Source: Brevundimonas variabilis (GTDB taxonomy: Bacteria; Pseudomonadota; Alphaproteobacteria; Caulobacterales; Caulobacteraceae). Taken from it: 64,000 nucleotides of DNA. Of this stretch, positions 43,220-52,129 are shown piece by piece. Within the stretch, counting starts at the first letter, position 1, and every line of letters starts with the position of its first letter. A model generated the notes under the pieces. That model worked only from the letters and a program-made list of their open reading frames with translations. It did no database searches and was not told where the DNA came from. Where the stretch lies: positions 208,603-272,602 of the forward strand of contig NZ_JACHOR010000006.1 in the NCBI RefSeq assembly GCF_014199945.1, given 5' to 3'. Position numbers and translations under genes: made by a program.

Positions 43220-44491
43220 ATGGACGGCGTCCTGGTTTGTTTCAGACGTCTTGCCGATGACAGTCGCGGCACCATTGCGATCAAATTCGCCCTCGCTGTG
43301 CCTGTGATTGCGCTGATCGTTGCCGGATCCGTCGATCTGTTGGCCGTACGATCGACCCAGGCCCAGCTCCAGACCATCGCTGACAACGCCGCCCTGGCCG
43401 GGGCGCGCTCGCTGACTCTCGCGGCGGACAAGGTCCTGGCCGAAGAACGGGCAGCGGACATGGTGCGGGCCGAGATGAGCCAGTGGCCGGGAGCCCCGAC
43501 CTATACGGCGTCGTATTCGGTGATCGAGGACAAGTACGGTCGCCGCCTGCGCGTGACCCTGAATGGCCATCGTCCATCCTTCTTCGGAAGCATGCTCCCG
43601 CCCGGCGGCTGGCACTTCTCGGGTGACGCCACAGCCTCCCCGGTGGGCCAGACCCCGCTTTGCGCGATCGGGACCGGCGGCAACGATCTGGACTCCGTTC
43701 TGACCATCGGAGACTCCCGGCTGAGGGCACCGGACTGCATGGTGCATTCCAATGCCAACATTCTCGTCAGGAACACGGCCTGGATCACGGCATCGGCCGT
43801 CCAGACGGTCAAGGGCGCGACGGGAAGCGGAATATCGCCGGCGGCGAACCAGGGCGCGGTTCCGATCGAGGACCCCTTTTCTTCGATGGTGTTTCCATCG
43901 CTCACGCCTTGTCGCACCCAGAATCCAAACAACGGTCAGGCCTGGCCGATCGTTTATCCCGAAAACACGACCTATTATCTCGAGCCGGGACTACACTGCC
44001 GACCGATCACCATCAGGAACGCGACCACCCTGATCCTGCAGCCGGGCGTGCATCTGTTCTACAAGGACCTTTCCGTCCTCGGGTCGGCGAAGCTGATCGG
44101 CGACGATGTCTTTCTGTTCTTTGACCACGGCTCCGACCCAAAGTTCACAGGACCAAACATTCAGATAGACCTGGTCGGTCGCAAGAGCGGGACCTACGCA
44201 GGCATGGTCATGGCCACGATCGCCGGCAACCAGCCCGACATCAATATCCCCGGCAGCCGGGTCAAGAGATTGCTGGGCGTGGTCTACGCGCGCCGGGGGA
44301 TGCTGAGCGTTACCGGCAGCGGAGAAGCGGCCGGCGAGAGCGACTGGACCGTCGTGGTCGCGAACCAGATCCAGCTGTCGGGGAACGCAAGCCTCAAGAT
44401 CAATGCCGACTACGAAAAAAGCGACGTCCCTGTTCCCGCTGGCGTTGGTCCCAACGGGGGCATCATGACGGGCACTCGACTGACAAACTAG
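43220..44491 (+). CDS. TadG-like pilus-assembly family protein
   Basis: The ATG at 43220 has GGAGG 7 nt upstream; 423 residues. The N-terminus DDSRGTIAIKFALAVPVIALIVAGSVDLL is the Flp/TadG-type membrane anchor, followed by TQAQLQTIADNAALAGARSL, standard for TadG-like proteins. The remainder is beta-rich, with repeated hydrophobic strands (HSNANILVRNTAWITASAV, TTLILQPGVHLFYKDLSVLGSAKLIGDDVFLF in adjacent blocks), suggesting a right-handed beta-helix. No von Willebrand domain is seen and no tad genes are nearby, so it is an orphan. The role is probably at the cell surface but unknown. Confidence 0.75.
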   Translation: MDGVLVCFRRLADDSRGTIAIKFALAVPVIALIVAGSVDLLAVRSTQAQLQTIADNAALAGARSLTLAADKVLAEERAADMVRAEMSQWPGAPTYTASYSVIEDKYGRRLRVTLNGHRPSFFGSMLPPGGWHFSGDATASPVGQTPLCAIGTGGNDLDSVLTIGDSRLRAPDCMVHSNANILVRNTAWITASAVQTVKGATGSGISPAANQGAVPIEDPFSSMVFPSLTPCRTQNPNNGQAWPIVYPENTTYYLEPGLHCRPITIRNATTLILQPGVHLFYKDLSVLGSAKLIGDDVFLFFDHGSDPKFTGPNIQIDLVGRKSGTYAGMVMATIAGNQPDINIPGSRVKRLLGVVYARRGMLSVTGSGEAAGESDWTVVVANQIQLSGNASLKINADYEKSDVPVPAGVGPNGGIMTGTRLTN

Positions 44492-44572
44492 TGGACCACC
44501 GGACGCGTTCCCGCTGCGGTCGACGTCGAGCTCGAGCGGAGCGGCCGCAGGAACAGCAGGCATACCGAAGAA

Positions 44573-44605
44573 GGCCGGGCTCAGGGCGATTGCCCGATCC
44601 CGGCC
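44573..44605. terminator. Bidirectional terminator-like hairpin
   Basis: GGCCGGG (44573-44579) pairs with CCCGGCC (44599-44605), with an inner GGGC-GATT-GCCC helix. It lies between the converging TadG-like gene and the small exported-protein gene. Confidence 0.6.
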
Positions 44606-44632
44606 CTCCTGAACACGCTTGAGCCTCGGGCG

Positions 44633-45088
44633 TCAGGGCGTCTCGGTGATCAGCAGCGTGGCCGAGGCTGTGCCACCGCCGAAAGTCCCGACCCAGACGT
44701 CGTAGGTCCCGCTTTGAGGCCGATTGAACCGCACCTCGGCATCGCCGTCGCCGTAGCTGTCATCGTCGCAGGACCAGTCGCCGCTCGGGCCGTTGATGAT
44801 CAGGGTGGTGTCTTCCGACGACACGGTCCGGAACACGAGGGGCAGGCTGCCGGCAGAATAGGTCACCTCGAAATCGGGGGCGTCGCTGATGCGGCCCGTG
44901 CACGAGCCGGGCAGACGGGCCCCGTCGACGCTGCCGCCCGCGGTCACCGAGACCCGGTACGGATCGGGCGTGAACCCGGCACTCAGATTGATCTCGCCCG
45001 AGACCGCCCTCAGCCCGGCGTTTTGCGCAAAGGCCGGACCAGCCACGAACGCAACCAGAGCGGCTGACGCCAAAACACGGAATTTCAT
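44633..45088 (-). CDS. Small exported protein, PPC-like beta domain
   Basis: The ATG at 45088 gives 151 residues with a clear Sec signal (MKFRVLASAALVAFVAGPAFAQ). A GTG eight codons upstream is possible. The mature part is a single beta-sandwich-like domain: FTPDPYRVSVTAGGSVDG, a Cys in GSCTG, a second Cys in DWSCDDDSYGDGDAE, and RFNRPQSGTYDVWVGTF. The Asp-rich loop may bind Ca2+. The layout resembles bacterial pre-peptidase C-terminal domains but without a protease. Two Cys could form a disulfide in the periplasm. The function is unknown. Confidence 0.7.
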   Translation of the reverse strand: MKFRVLASAALVAFVAGPAFAQNAGLRAVSGEINLSAGFTPDPYRVSVTAGGSVDGARLPGSCTGRISDAPDFEVTYSAGSLPLVFRTVSSEDTTLIINGPSGDWSCDDDSYGDGDAEVRFNRPQSGTYDVWVGTFGGGTASATLLITETP

Positions 45089-45206
45089 CACTTTTTTCCC
45101 AAAGAACGACACACCATGGTGTCCGTCAGAAGTCTGGCACCCGTTGCAACCTGGTTATCTGCGGGGCCGAGAACAGCGATGTAGAACGGCGATATGTTTA
45201 ACGGCT

Positions 45207-45226
45207 ACCACCATGATTATGGTGGT
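45207..45226. promoter_or_regulatory. Perfect 8-bp inverted repeat upstream of histidine kinase gene
   Basis: ACCACCAT-GATT-ATGGTGGT is a perfect palindrome-like repeat about 80 nt upstream of the kinase start, in the divergent gap with the small exported-protein gene. It could be an operator, perhaps for the response regulator encoded there. This is inference only. Confidence 0.4.
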
Positions 45227-45305
45227 CGCCCATGCCCGGCGAATCCGTCACAGCAAAGCTTTCGGATAGAACGATGTGACTCTCAGCGATTCCCGGTCCG
45301 ACCCC

Positions 45306-47222
45306 ATGACAGTATCGAAGGCCAGTTCCGTCAGCATGGCGAAAACCGAAACCCGTCTGCTGCAAAGCTTCCTGCTGTTCGCCGTCGTCGTCCTGGTGGT
45401 GCAGACGATCTTCTGGTTCGGCGTCTACCAGCCGTTCCTGAGCACGCCGCCATCCGCCGAGCTCGACCGTGTCGCGTTCACCGACATCCGGCTCTCGGAG
45501 CTGCCAGCGCCAACGCCCGAGGCCGCGGCGGCGGCGGATCACCAGCCTGTCACCCTGCCGCATACCGTGTGCTGCGACCCTGTGTACCTGTCGCTGATGC
45601 TCGACTTCACCGTCGCCGAGGTGCCCCCGGAGGGACTCGGGCTGCTGGCCTATCATCAGGTCGACAACATGATCATCCAGGTCAACGGCTCGGTGATCGC
45701 CGCCGATGGCGTCATGAAGTTCGGCCGTCAGACGTTTGAGGGCCAGAAGGGACAGGTGGTGCGAATTCCCGCCGGCCTGCTTCGGCCCGGGGCCAACACC
45801 CTGTCGTTCATCACCGTTCGCGACGGATTTCCCTATACGGACCTCTATCCACCCATCCTGGCCCCGATTGAGCAGGTCGAGCCCTGGGCTGCACGCCGTC
45901 TCTGGCAGCAGGGCGAGTATCAACTGTTTGCCGGATGGACGACGTTCATTCTCGGTCTGCTGGCTACGTTGATAATCCTTCGCTCGCGCGAGCGCAGCTT
46001 TGCGGCCTGGCTGGCCATCCTTTGTTTCAGCTGGAGCGCACTGGCCGCCTACGCGCTCGTCCTGGACTATCCAGTGGGAGGCACCATCAGGATGATCGCT
46101 TTCTTCGCGATCAACAGTCTGGTCTCCACGGCCCTTCTCTGTTTTGTCGATGCGTGGTCACGCCGCCCACTGCCCTGGCTTCAGCCGTTGGCGGTGCTGG
46201 CGTTGACCACGCTGGTGCTCGTTTCAGCCTACTGGCTGATCTATCGACCCATGCCCGAGGGCTATGACGCCCCTGCGCTGATCTGGTCCGTCTTCACGAC
46301 TGTGATGGGCGTGGGCGTGGTACTTCGCCTCGCCTGGCATTTCATCCGCGTGCGAGAAGATCGCCGGATCGAGGCTGCCCTGCTCAGTGTGGTGGCCGTC
46401 TGCATCGTGCTTGATGCGCTTGGTACCTATTTCGGCCTGAACGGCGGCCAGTATGTGATCCAGTCCGCGCCCGTGCTCCTGTTTGCTCTGGTCGCCGCCT
46501 TCATTCAGCGGAATTTCACCCTGTTCCAGTCCGCCCGGGACCTGAACGCCCATCTGGCCGAGCGACTGGCCGAACGGGAGATCGAACTGCAGGCGGCGCA
46601 GGCCCGCGAACACGACCGCGTCCGCCTGCAGGCACACAACGACGAACGGCGCAGGATCATGCGCGACATGCATGACGGACTGGGCAGCCAGCTGATGGGC
46701 ATGCTGCTCGCGGCCCGGCGCGGCAAGGCCGAGCCCGCCGCCATCGCCGAAGGATTGCAGTCCGTCATCGACGAGATGCGATTGATGATCGACTCCATGG
46801 ACTCGGTGGGCGAGTCGCTGGCGTCTGCCCTGACGACCTTCCAGGATCGCGTGCGACCCCGCATCGAGGCGGCCGGTTTCGTCCTGACGTGGAACAGCCT
46901 GCTGGACACGCCCCTGCCCGACTATCCGCCTCGCGTGGTGCTTCAGGTCTTCCGCATCCTGCAGGAGGCCGTCAATAATACGCTGAAACACTCCGGCGGG
47001 GACCGGATCGAGATCGGTGTCGGTCCCGGAGGTGAGGCAGGCACGGTTCGCGTGAATGTCAGCGACAACGGCAAGGGTTACAGCGAGGCCAGTACCCCGG
47101 GCCACGGTCTTCGAAACATGAGGACGCGCGCCACGCTGATCGGAGCCAGCCTGACCATTGATGCGTCCGACGCCGGGACCGATGTCATTCTGATCCTGCG
47201 CCCTGTTCCGAGGGAACCATGA
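45306..47222 (+). CDS. Membrane sensor histidine kinase, NarL/DegS-type (HisKA_3)
   Basis: The start is uncertain: GTG 45276, ATG 45306 or ATG 45336; I list 45306 (638 residues). After one membrane segment (LLQSFLLFAVVVLVVQTIFW) comes an extracytoplasmic beta domain of about 170 residues. Then follow about seven membrane segments and a cytoplasmic kinase, a layout like 7TM receptors with an extracellular DISM-type domain. The kinase has the HisKA_3 phosphorylation motif MRDMHDGLGSQLMGMLL. Its ATPase domain has RILQEAVNNTLKHS and SDNGKGY and ends with GHGLRNMRTRA. The response regulator gene overlaps its stop by 4 nt, so the two form a pair. The ligand is unknown; the CCDP segment in the sensor may bind metal. 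Confidence 0.9.
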   Translation: MTVSKASSVSMAKTETRLLQSFLLFAVVVLVVQTIFWFGVYQPFLSTPPSAELDRVAFTDIRLSELPAPTPEAAAAADHQPVTLPHTVCCDPVYLSLMLDFTVAEVPPEGLGLLAYHQVDNMIIQVNGSVIAADGVMKFGRQTFEGQKGQVVRIPAGLLRPGANTLSFITVRDGFPYTDLYPPILAPIEQVEPWAARRLWQQGEYQLFAGWTTFILGLLATLIILRSRERSFAAWLAILCFSWSALAAYALVLDYPVGGTIRMIAFFAINSLVSTALLCFVDAWSRRPLPWLQPLAVLALTTLVLVSAYWLIYRPMPEGYDAPALIWSVFTTVMGVGVVLRLAWHFIRVREDRRIEAALLSVVAVCIVLDALGTYFGLNGGQYVIQSAPVLLFALVAAFIQRNFTLFQSARDLNAHLAERLAEREIELQAAQAREHDRVRLQAHNDERRRIMRDMHDGLGSQLMGMLLAARRGKAEPAAIAEGLQSVIDEMRLMIDSMDSVGESLASALTTFQDRVRPRIEAAGFVLTWNSLLDTPLPDYPPRVVLQVFRILQEAVNNTLKHSGGDRIEIGVGPGGEAGTVRVNVSDNGKGYSEASTPGHGLRNMRTRATLIGASLTIDASDAGTDVILILRPVPREP

Positions 47223-47884
47223 CCGAAATCGAGCCGCGCCGCCGTATCGCGATCCTCGAGGATGATCCCGATGTCCTCGCCCATTTCGTGGAAATCATCT
47301 CGGCCTCAACGTCCATGGAGATATGCGCCACGGCGAGTTCGATCGCAGAGGCGCGTGGGATGATTGCACTGGATCCGGACCTCGTCCTGACCGACATCGG
47401 CCTTCCGGACGGGAGCGGGCTCGACTTCATTCCGGAGTTGAAGGCCGGGTCGGCGTGCAAGACGCTGGTCGTGACGGCGTTTGGCGATCGTGACACCGTG
47501 GTCAATGCACTCGCGGCAGGGGCGGACGGGTATCTGCTCAAGGACAGTTCTCCTGAGGTCATCCTGGAAGGTATCCACGTGACCCTCATGGGCGGTGCGC
47601 CCATCAGCGCCTCGGCGGCGGTCTATCTCCTCGATCGCCTGCGCCAGCGTGAGCCGGAGCGAGTGGGGGACCCGGACCAGCGGGTGGAGCATCTCACCCC
47701 GCGGGAGATCGAACTTCTCAGGGTCTTCGCCCGCGGCCAGAGCTACAAGGAGGCCGCGCGCTCCCTCGGCATTTCGCCGCTCACGGTCGGCAATCACGTC
47801 AAGGCCATCTATCGCAAGCTTGAGGTCAACTCGCGCGGAGAGGCTGTCTATGCCGCGATCCGCCGGGGAGATCTGCAGGTGTGA
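47219..47884 (+). CDS. NarL/FixJ-type response regulator
   Basis: This 221-residue protein starts in an ATGA overlap with the kinase gene. The receiver domain has the acidic pair EDD near 14, the phospho-acceptor Asp in VLTDIGLPDGSG near 59, and the Lys in LLKDSSPE near 106. A LuxR-type helix-turn-helix follows at about 155-215 (LTPREIELLRVFARG, SYKEAARSLGISPLTVGNHVKAIYRKL). It is the output partner of the upstream kinase and probably activates or represses promoters nearby. Confidence 0.93.
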   Translation: MTEIEPRRRIAILEDDPDVLAHFVEIISASTSMEICATASSIAEARGMIALDPDLVLTDIGLPDGSGLDFIPELKAGSACKTLVVTAFGDRDTVVNALAAGADGYLLKDSSPEVILEGIHVTLMGGAPISASAAVYLLDRLRQREPERVGDPDQRVEHLTPREIELLRVFARGQSYKEAARSLGISPLTVGNHVKAIYRKLEVNSRGEAVYAAIRRGDLQV

Positions 47885-47911
47885 CCCGGCGCGCGGGCAA
47901 AGGCGCCGGGT
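47884..47911. terminator. Hairpin between converging regulator and chemoreceptor genes
   Basis: ACCCGGCGC (47884-47892) pairs perfectly with GCGCCGGGT (47903-47911) around a 10-nt loop. It overlaps the last base of the response-regulator stop codon. No T-run is present. Confidence 0.55.
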
Positions 47912-47983
47912 AGGGCGGTCGACGTCAAGCCACCGTGATGCCCGCAGGGTTCACACTGGACCGAGCCGGTATCGAAAGCCGGA

Positions 47984-49615
47984 TCAGGCTGCGGCCCGTG
48001 TCTCCAAACGCCCGGTGGACGAACGCACAGATCCCTGTCGAGCGACATCGCCCAACTGGAACCGGGCGATGAGTTTGACCAGCTGACCCGCTTCGGTCGT
48101 CAGGCTCTGACTCGCTGCGGTCGACTGTTCGACCATGGCTGCATTCTGTTGCGTCACCTGATCCATCATGTTCACCGCACTGTTGACCTCGCGCAGCCCT
48201 GTTGCCTGCTCCTGCGTCGAAGCTGCGATTTCAGACACGAGGCCATCGATCTCGGCAACGCGGCCCATGATGCGTTGAAGCGCCTCACCGGTCTGGCCGA
48301 CCAGCGCGACACCGGCATTCACCTGGGTCGTCGAGCTCGAGATCAGGACCTTGATCTCCTTGGCGGCAATCGCCGATCGCTGGGCCAGGGCCCGGACTTC
48401 GGAGGCCACCACGGCAAAGCCGCGTCCGGCGTCTCCGGCCCGCGCAGCCTCGACCCCCGCATTCAGCGCCAGCAGATTGGTCTGGAAGGCGATCTCGTCG
48501 ATGACCCCGATGGTCTGGGTGATCTGGTGAGCTGACGTATGGATGGCGTCCATGGCGGACACGGCTTCCCGCATGACCGCGCCACTGGTTTCCGCGTCGC
48601 TTCGGGCCGCCTGGACGGTGGCAGACGCCTCCCGGGCCCCGGATGCCGTCCGGTTTACCGTTGCGGTGATCTGGTCGAGCGCAGCAGCCGTCTCCTCGAG
48701 ACCTGCGGCCTGCTGCTCGGTCCGGCGGGACAGATCGTCGGATGCATAGCTGATCTCGCCGGCACCAGAGACGATGGATCGGGCATTGGCATCGATCACA
48801 GTCAGGTCGGACTGAAGCGCACTGATCGCCGAGTTGAAATCGTCCTGAAGCTTGGCGTACTGGCCGGGGAACCGCCCGGGGATCCGATAGGTGACGTCGC
48901 CCCTGGCAAGGGCACTGAGGCCGGCAGCGGTCTGTTCAACGATCAGGCTCTGCTCGCGCGCAATCTCCAGATCACGCATTTGCTTCTCTGCTGCGATGCG
49001 GTCGGCTTCGGCACGCGAAACCGCCAGTGCCGCAGAGGCATCAACGACGCGGGCCGTGGCCTCGTCCGCCTTGGCCTGACTGAGCGCGTTCGCTGCGAAC
49101 ATGGCGGTCACGCTGGCCGCACTCCAGGCCAGGACGGCCGCCTCGACGATCAGGATGACGGCATGAAAGATGACCCGACCGAGATCCGCTGACCCGGGAA
49201 AGACCAGGTCCGGCAAGACGAAACTGAGCACGAGGTGATGCACGGCCACGGTTGCGGCACCCCCGATGATGGCGCGCCAGTCGCAGTAGATCACGACGAC
49301 GGCCAGGGCTGCAAAATAGGCCATGTGCATGTCCGTCTGGAAGGGATGGCCTGCGAGCGCCGCAACCAGTGTGGACACCTGGGCCATCAGGAGGATGGCC
49401 GAAAGCATTCGCCCGATCGAGCGCGCCCGGAACATTGCCCAGGCAACCGTCTGAAGCCCCGCGATAAGCACGACCGGCAACAGAGTCCTGACAAGATCAG
49501 ACCCGAGCATCAGGCTCTGGGCCAGGCCAGCCGCTGCAAGCACCCAGGACAGCGAAAAGATCACGGTGCTCCCGACGGCACGCTGGTGGGCAAGATCACG
49601 GGTCTGGAAAATCAT
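47984..49615 (-). CDS. Methyl-accepting chemotaxis protein with polytopic membrane sensor
   Basis: This 543-residue protein has about six membrane segments in the first 190 residues. A His-containing pattern HMAYFAALAVVVIYCDWRAI and AVHHLVLSFVLP is seen there. A coiled region and a HAMP-like part (GLSALARGDVTYRIPGRF) follow. The signalling domain has its hairpin tip at IDEIAFQTNLLALNAGVEAARAG with adjacent RGFAVVASEVRALAQRS. It has no large periplasmic ligand domain, so sensing probably occurs in the membrane. Its ATG overlaps the stop of the small upstream gene by 1 nt, suggesting coupling. Confidence 0.92.
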   Translation of the reverse strand: MIFQTRDLAHQRAVGSTVIFSLSWVLAAAGLAQSLMLGSDLVRTLLPVVLIAGLQTVAWAMFRARSIGRMLSAILLMAQVSTLVAALAGHPFQTDMHMAYFAALAVVVIYCDWRAIIGGAATVAVHHLVLSFVLPDLVFPGSADLGRVIFHAVILIVEAAVLAWSAASVTAMFAANALSQAKADEATARVVDASAALAVSRAEADRIAAEKQMRDLEIAREQSLIVEQTAAGLSALARGDVTYRIPGRFPGQYAKLQDDFNSAISALQSDLTVIDANARSIVSGAGEISYASDDLSRRTEQQAAGLEETAAALDQITATVNRTASGAREASATVQAARSDAETSGAVMREAVSAMDAIHTSAHQITQTIGVIDEIAFQTNLLALNAGVEAARAGDAGRGFAVVASEVRALAQRSAIAAKEIKVLISSSTTQVNAGVALVGQTGEALQRIMGRVAEIDGLVSEIAASTQEQATGLREVNSAVNMMDQVTQQNAAMVEQSTAASQSLTTEAGQLVKLIARFQLGDVARQGSVRSSTGRLETRAAA

Positions 49616-49938
49616 CAGTTTCGCTCCGGGGAGGGGCCACAGTTAAGCAGACGAGGGTCGAGAATGAGCCAGGCTCCGGCCCGCTGGAGGCGAGCCTGCA
49701 GGTCGACTCCGCCATAGATCGTCACGATATTTCCGGTCCGCCCCACCGAGGCAGCCACACCGATCGGCGTGACCGCTTGACGGATCTCGGCAGCGCTCCA
49801 CCAGGGTGGGAAGACGGCTGTCACGACGAAAGCCGAGCTCGGAGGCGCTGACACCAGAACAACGGCGACAGTGCTGGCCAGGATGGCCATGGCAGACACG
49901 CCGAGCTCGATCAGTCTTCTGGGGATGGTCAGATCCAT
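49615..49938 (-). CDS. Small membrane/exported protein coupled to the chemoreceptor
   Basis: The ATG at 49938 has AGGAG 7 nt upstream; 107 residues. One hydrophobic segment (LGVSAMAILASTVAVVLVSAPPSSA) acts as a signal or anchor. The mature part (FPPWWSAAEIRQAVTPIGVAASVG, GGVDLQARLQRAGAWLILDPRLLNCG) looks like a small periplasmic alpha/beta domain with one Cys. The stop TGA shares a base with the chemoreceptor ATG. I do not recognise a family. An accessory role in the signal sensed by the chemoreceptor is a plausible inference. Confidence 0.7.
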   Translation of the reverse strand: MDLTIPRRLIELGVSAMAILASTVAVVLVSAPPSSAFVVTAVFPPWWSAAEIRQAVTPIGVAASVGRTGNIVTIYGGVDLQARLQRAGAWLILDPRLLNCGPSPERN

Positions 49939-50000
49939 ACGCACTCCTGCTGAGGACCGATGCGCGCAGGATCTGAACAAATCGATAAGTTACAATCGCC

Positions 50001-50016
50001 TAGGTACTGTTACCTA
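50001..50016. promoter_or_regulatory. Inverted repeat in divergent promoter region
   Basis: TAGGTA-CTGT-TACCTA is a perfect 6-bp inverted repeat, 63 nt upstream of the small membrane-protein start and about 190 nt upstream of the hybrid kinase. The 227-bp gap has lower GC than its surroundings and must hold divergent promoters. Confidence 0.35.
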
Positions 50017-50208
50017 ACTCGGTTCGACCGGACGATGCATCGACAATCACAATGCGTTCGTGGCGTTGGAAACGCAGCAACCGCTACTGCGGCAAGGGCT
50101 CGAAGCCAAGCCGACTGAGGCTCACCGCCTGCCCTGCGACCGTCGCCCAATCCATACGAGACCAGGACCATTGGCGTTCGGTAAACCATTGTTATTAGTT
50201 CTGACGTT

Positions 50209-51972
50209 ATGTTCTTTGGCATGTTCACGCCGTCCACGGATCCGTCGCGTTACTTCCGGTTGGCCGTTACGCGTCAGCGAGAACTCAGAACTCGTCTTGC
50301 AATCGCGAGCTTCATCGCGCTGACGGGATGGTTCCTCGCACCCTCAGCATGGCCGATCGCTTGGCTATTCGCTGTTTTTCTTACACAAATTGTTGATTCG
50401 ACGCTCTTTTCTCCGCTCCGTCAGGACGAGGGCTTCATGCCTTCTGCGCGCCTGCGCGCCATCCTGATCGGCTCCGTTACAGTAAACGTTGCAGTATACG
50501 CCTCACTGGCAATCTACCTCTGGTTTTCCGGAAATGCTGCCGGCATGGTATTCGGAATGGTGATGCTTGCTGGAGGAATGCTCCATGTCAGCGTCCACAT
50601 GCATGACGTTCGCGCCTTCGTCATCGCTTCGATCATCCCCTACACCCTGTACTTTCTGGGTCTGCCAATCGTGCAGTCGATCATGACGCGCGAGCCGCTC
50701 GACCTTCTGATTGCCGTTGGCGGGATCCTCTACATGACTCACCTGGGCGTCACGATCCGGCAGGGGTCGCAAAGCACCAAGGCCTTGAAGGAAGCGAATG
50801 AACTGGCGCGCGCGGCTGCAGAGCGCGCGAACATCGCCAGCTCCGCCAAATCCGATTTCCTGGCAACCATAAGCCACGAGATCCGCACGCCGATGAACGC
50901 CGTCATCTCGGCAGGTCAGTCGCTGAACCGCACCCAGTTGGACGCAACACAGCGTGACCAGGTCGAGATGCTGCTCGATTCAGGCGGCATCCTTGTGGCC
51001 CTGCTCAACGACATCCTGGACTTCTCGAAGATCGAGGCCGGCAAAATGGAGCTGAACCCGGCGTCGGTCGATGTGCCCGAGCGACTGAAGGCCATGCAGA
51101 GGATATGGTCGGAGCGTGCAGAACAGGCAGGCTCAGACCTCAGACTGACCATCGACGACTCGGTCCCGTCAGCGCTGCATCTCGATCCGCTCCGTTTCCA
51201 GCAGATCGTCTTCAACCTCGTATCGAACGCGGTGAAGTTCACGCAGGACGGCCACATCGACGTCAGGGCACACTGGTCGGCAGCCGAAAACATGCTTGAG
51301 ATCGAGGTCGAGGATACCGGTTGCGGAATCCCGGCCGATCGCCTCGGCGCAATCTTCGAGGTCTTCGAACAGGCAGATGCCCGCACCACCCGCCGGTTCG
51401 GCGGCACAGGTCTGGGCCTCGCCATCAGCCGACGGCTGGCAGAACTCATGGGCGGAAGCCTCGTGGTTCGCAGCGAAGTCGGTCTTGGGTCACGCTTCGT
51501 CGCCCAGATGCCTTGCGAGCTCGCGGATGTTGTCGAGGCTGCGCATCCGACCGAGGTTCCCACGGGGTCCATCGCAGGGCTGTCCATCCTTGTGGCCGAA
51601 GATCACCCGGTGAATCGCAAGATCATCGCGCATGTCCTCGAACCCTTCGGGGCGGTCATCAGCTTTGCCGAAAACGGCGCGATCGCTGTCGACCACTGCA
51701 GGACGAACCGGTTCGACGTCATCCTGATGGATATGCAGATGCCCGTCATGGACGGGCTCGAAGCGTCCCGACAGATCATCGCCGAGAACCTGGCCCCGGC
51801 GACGCCCATCATCGCCCTGACCGCCAACGTGCTCGATGTGCACCGTGAGGCCTGGTCGCAGGTTGGGGCGGCCGGCTTTGTGGCCAAGCCCATCGAGCAC
51901 GGGCTCCTGATCACGACCATCCTGCATTGCGTACAGGCCGCCAGGCTGGATGACCTGAGACCAGCGGCATAG
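50209..51972 (+). CDS. Hybrid sensor histidine kinase/response regulator
   Basis: This 587-residue protein may instead start at the ATG at 50221. Five or six membrane segments occupy about 30-180, then a short coiled linker. The HisKA domain contains the phosphorylated His in FLATISHEIRTPMNAV, and the ATPase domain has VFNLVSNAVKFT, VEDTGCGIP and RFGGTGLGLAISRRL. A C-terminal receiver (about 460-580) has VAEDHPVNRK, the phospho-acceptor Asp in DVILMDMQMPVMDG, and the Lys in FVAKPIE. There is no DNA-binding output, so signal goes to a phosphotransfer protein or stays internal. The ligand is not known. Confidence 0.93.
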   Translation: MFFGMFTPSTDPSRYFRLAVTRQRELRTRLAIASFIALTGWFLAPSAWPIAWLFAVFLTQIVDSTLFSPLRQDEGFMPSARLRAILIGSVTVNVAVYASLAIYLWFSGNAAGMVFGMVMLAGGMLHVSVHMHDVRAFVIASIIPYTLYFLGLPIVQSIMTREPLDLLIAVGGILYMTHLGVTIRQGSQSTKALKEANELARAAAERANIASSAKSDFLATISHEIRTPMNAVISAGQSLNRTQLDATQRDQVEMLLDSGGILVALLNDILDFSKIEAGKMELNPASVDVPERLKAMQRIWSERAEQAGSDLRLTIDDSVPSALHLDPLRFQQIVFNLVSNAVKFTQDGHIDVRAHWSAAENMLEIEVEDTGCGIPADRLGAIFEVFEQADARTTRRFGGTGLGLAISRRLAELMGGSLVVRSEVGLGSRFVAQMPCELADVVEAAHPTEVPTGSIAGLSILVAEDHPVNRKIIAHVLEPFGAVISFAENGAIAVDHCRTNRFDVILMDMQMPVMDGLEASRQIIAENLAPATPIIALTANVLDVHREAWSQVGAAGFVAKPIEHGLLITTILHCVQAARLDDLRPAA

Positions 51973-52129
51973 GCGCGCGTGCAGATCGGCTGCCCACGGC
52001 ACGGCCAGCGGTCACGGCTCCAGTGCGACACACCGTCCTCGCGGCAATCCGCTCATGCCCTTGAGGATATAGTATCGAGCCCGGAAAACCGCCTGGCCGC
52101 AACATGCGTTTGAACGGAACTTCGAGCTT

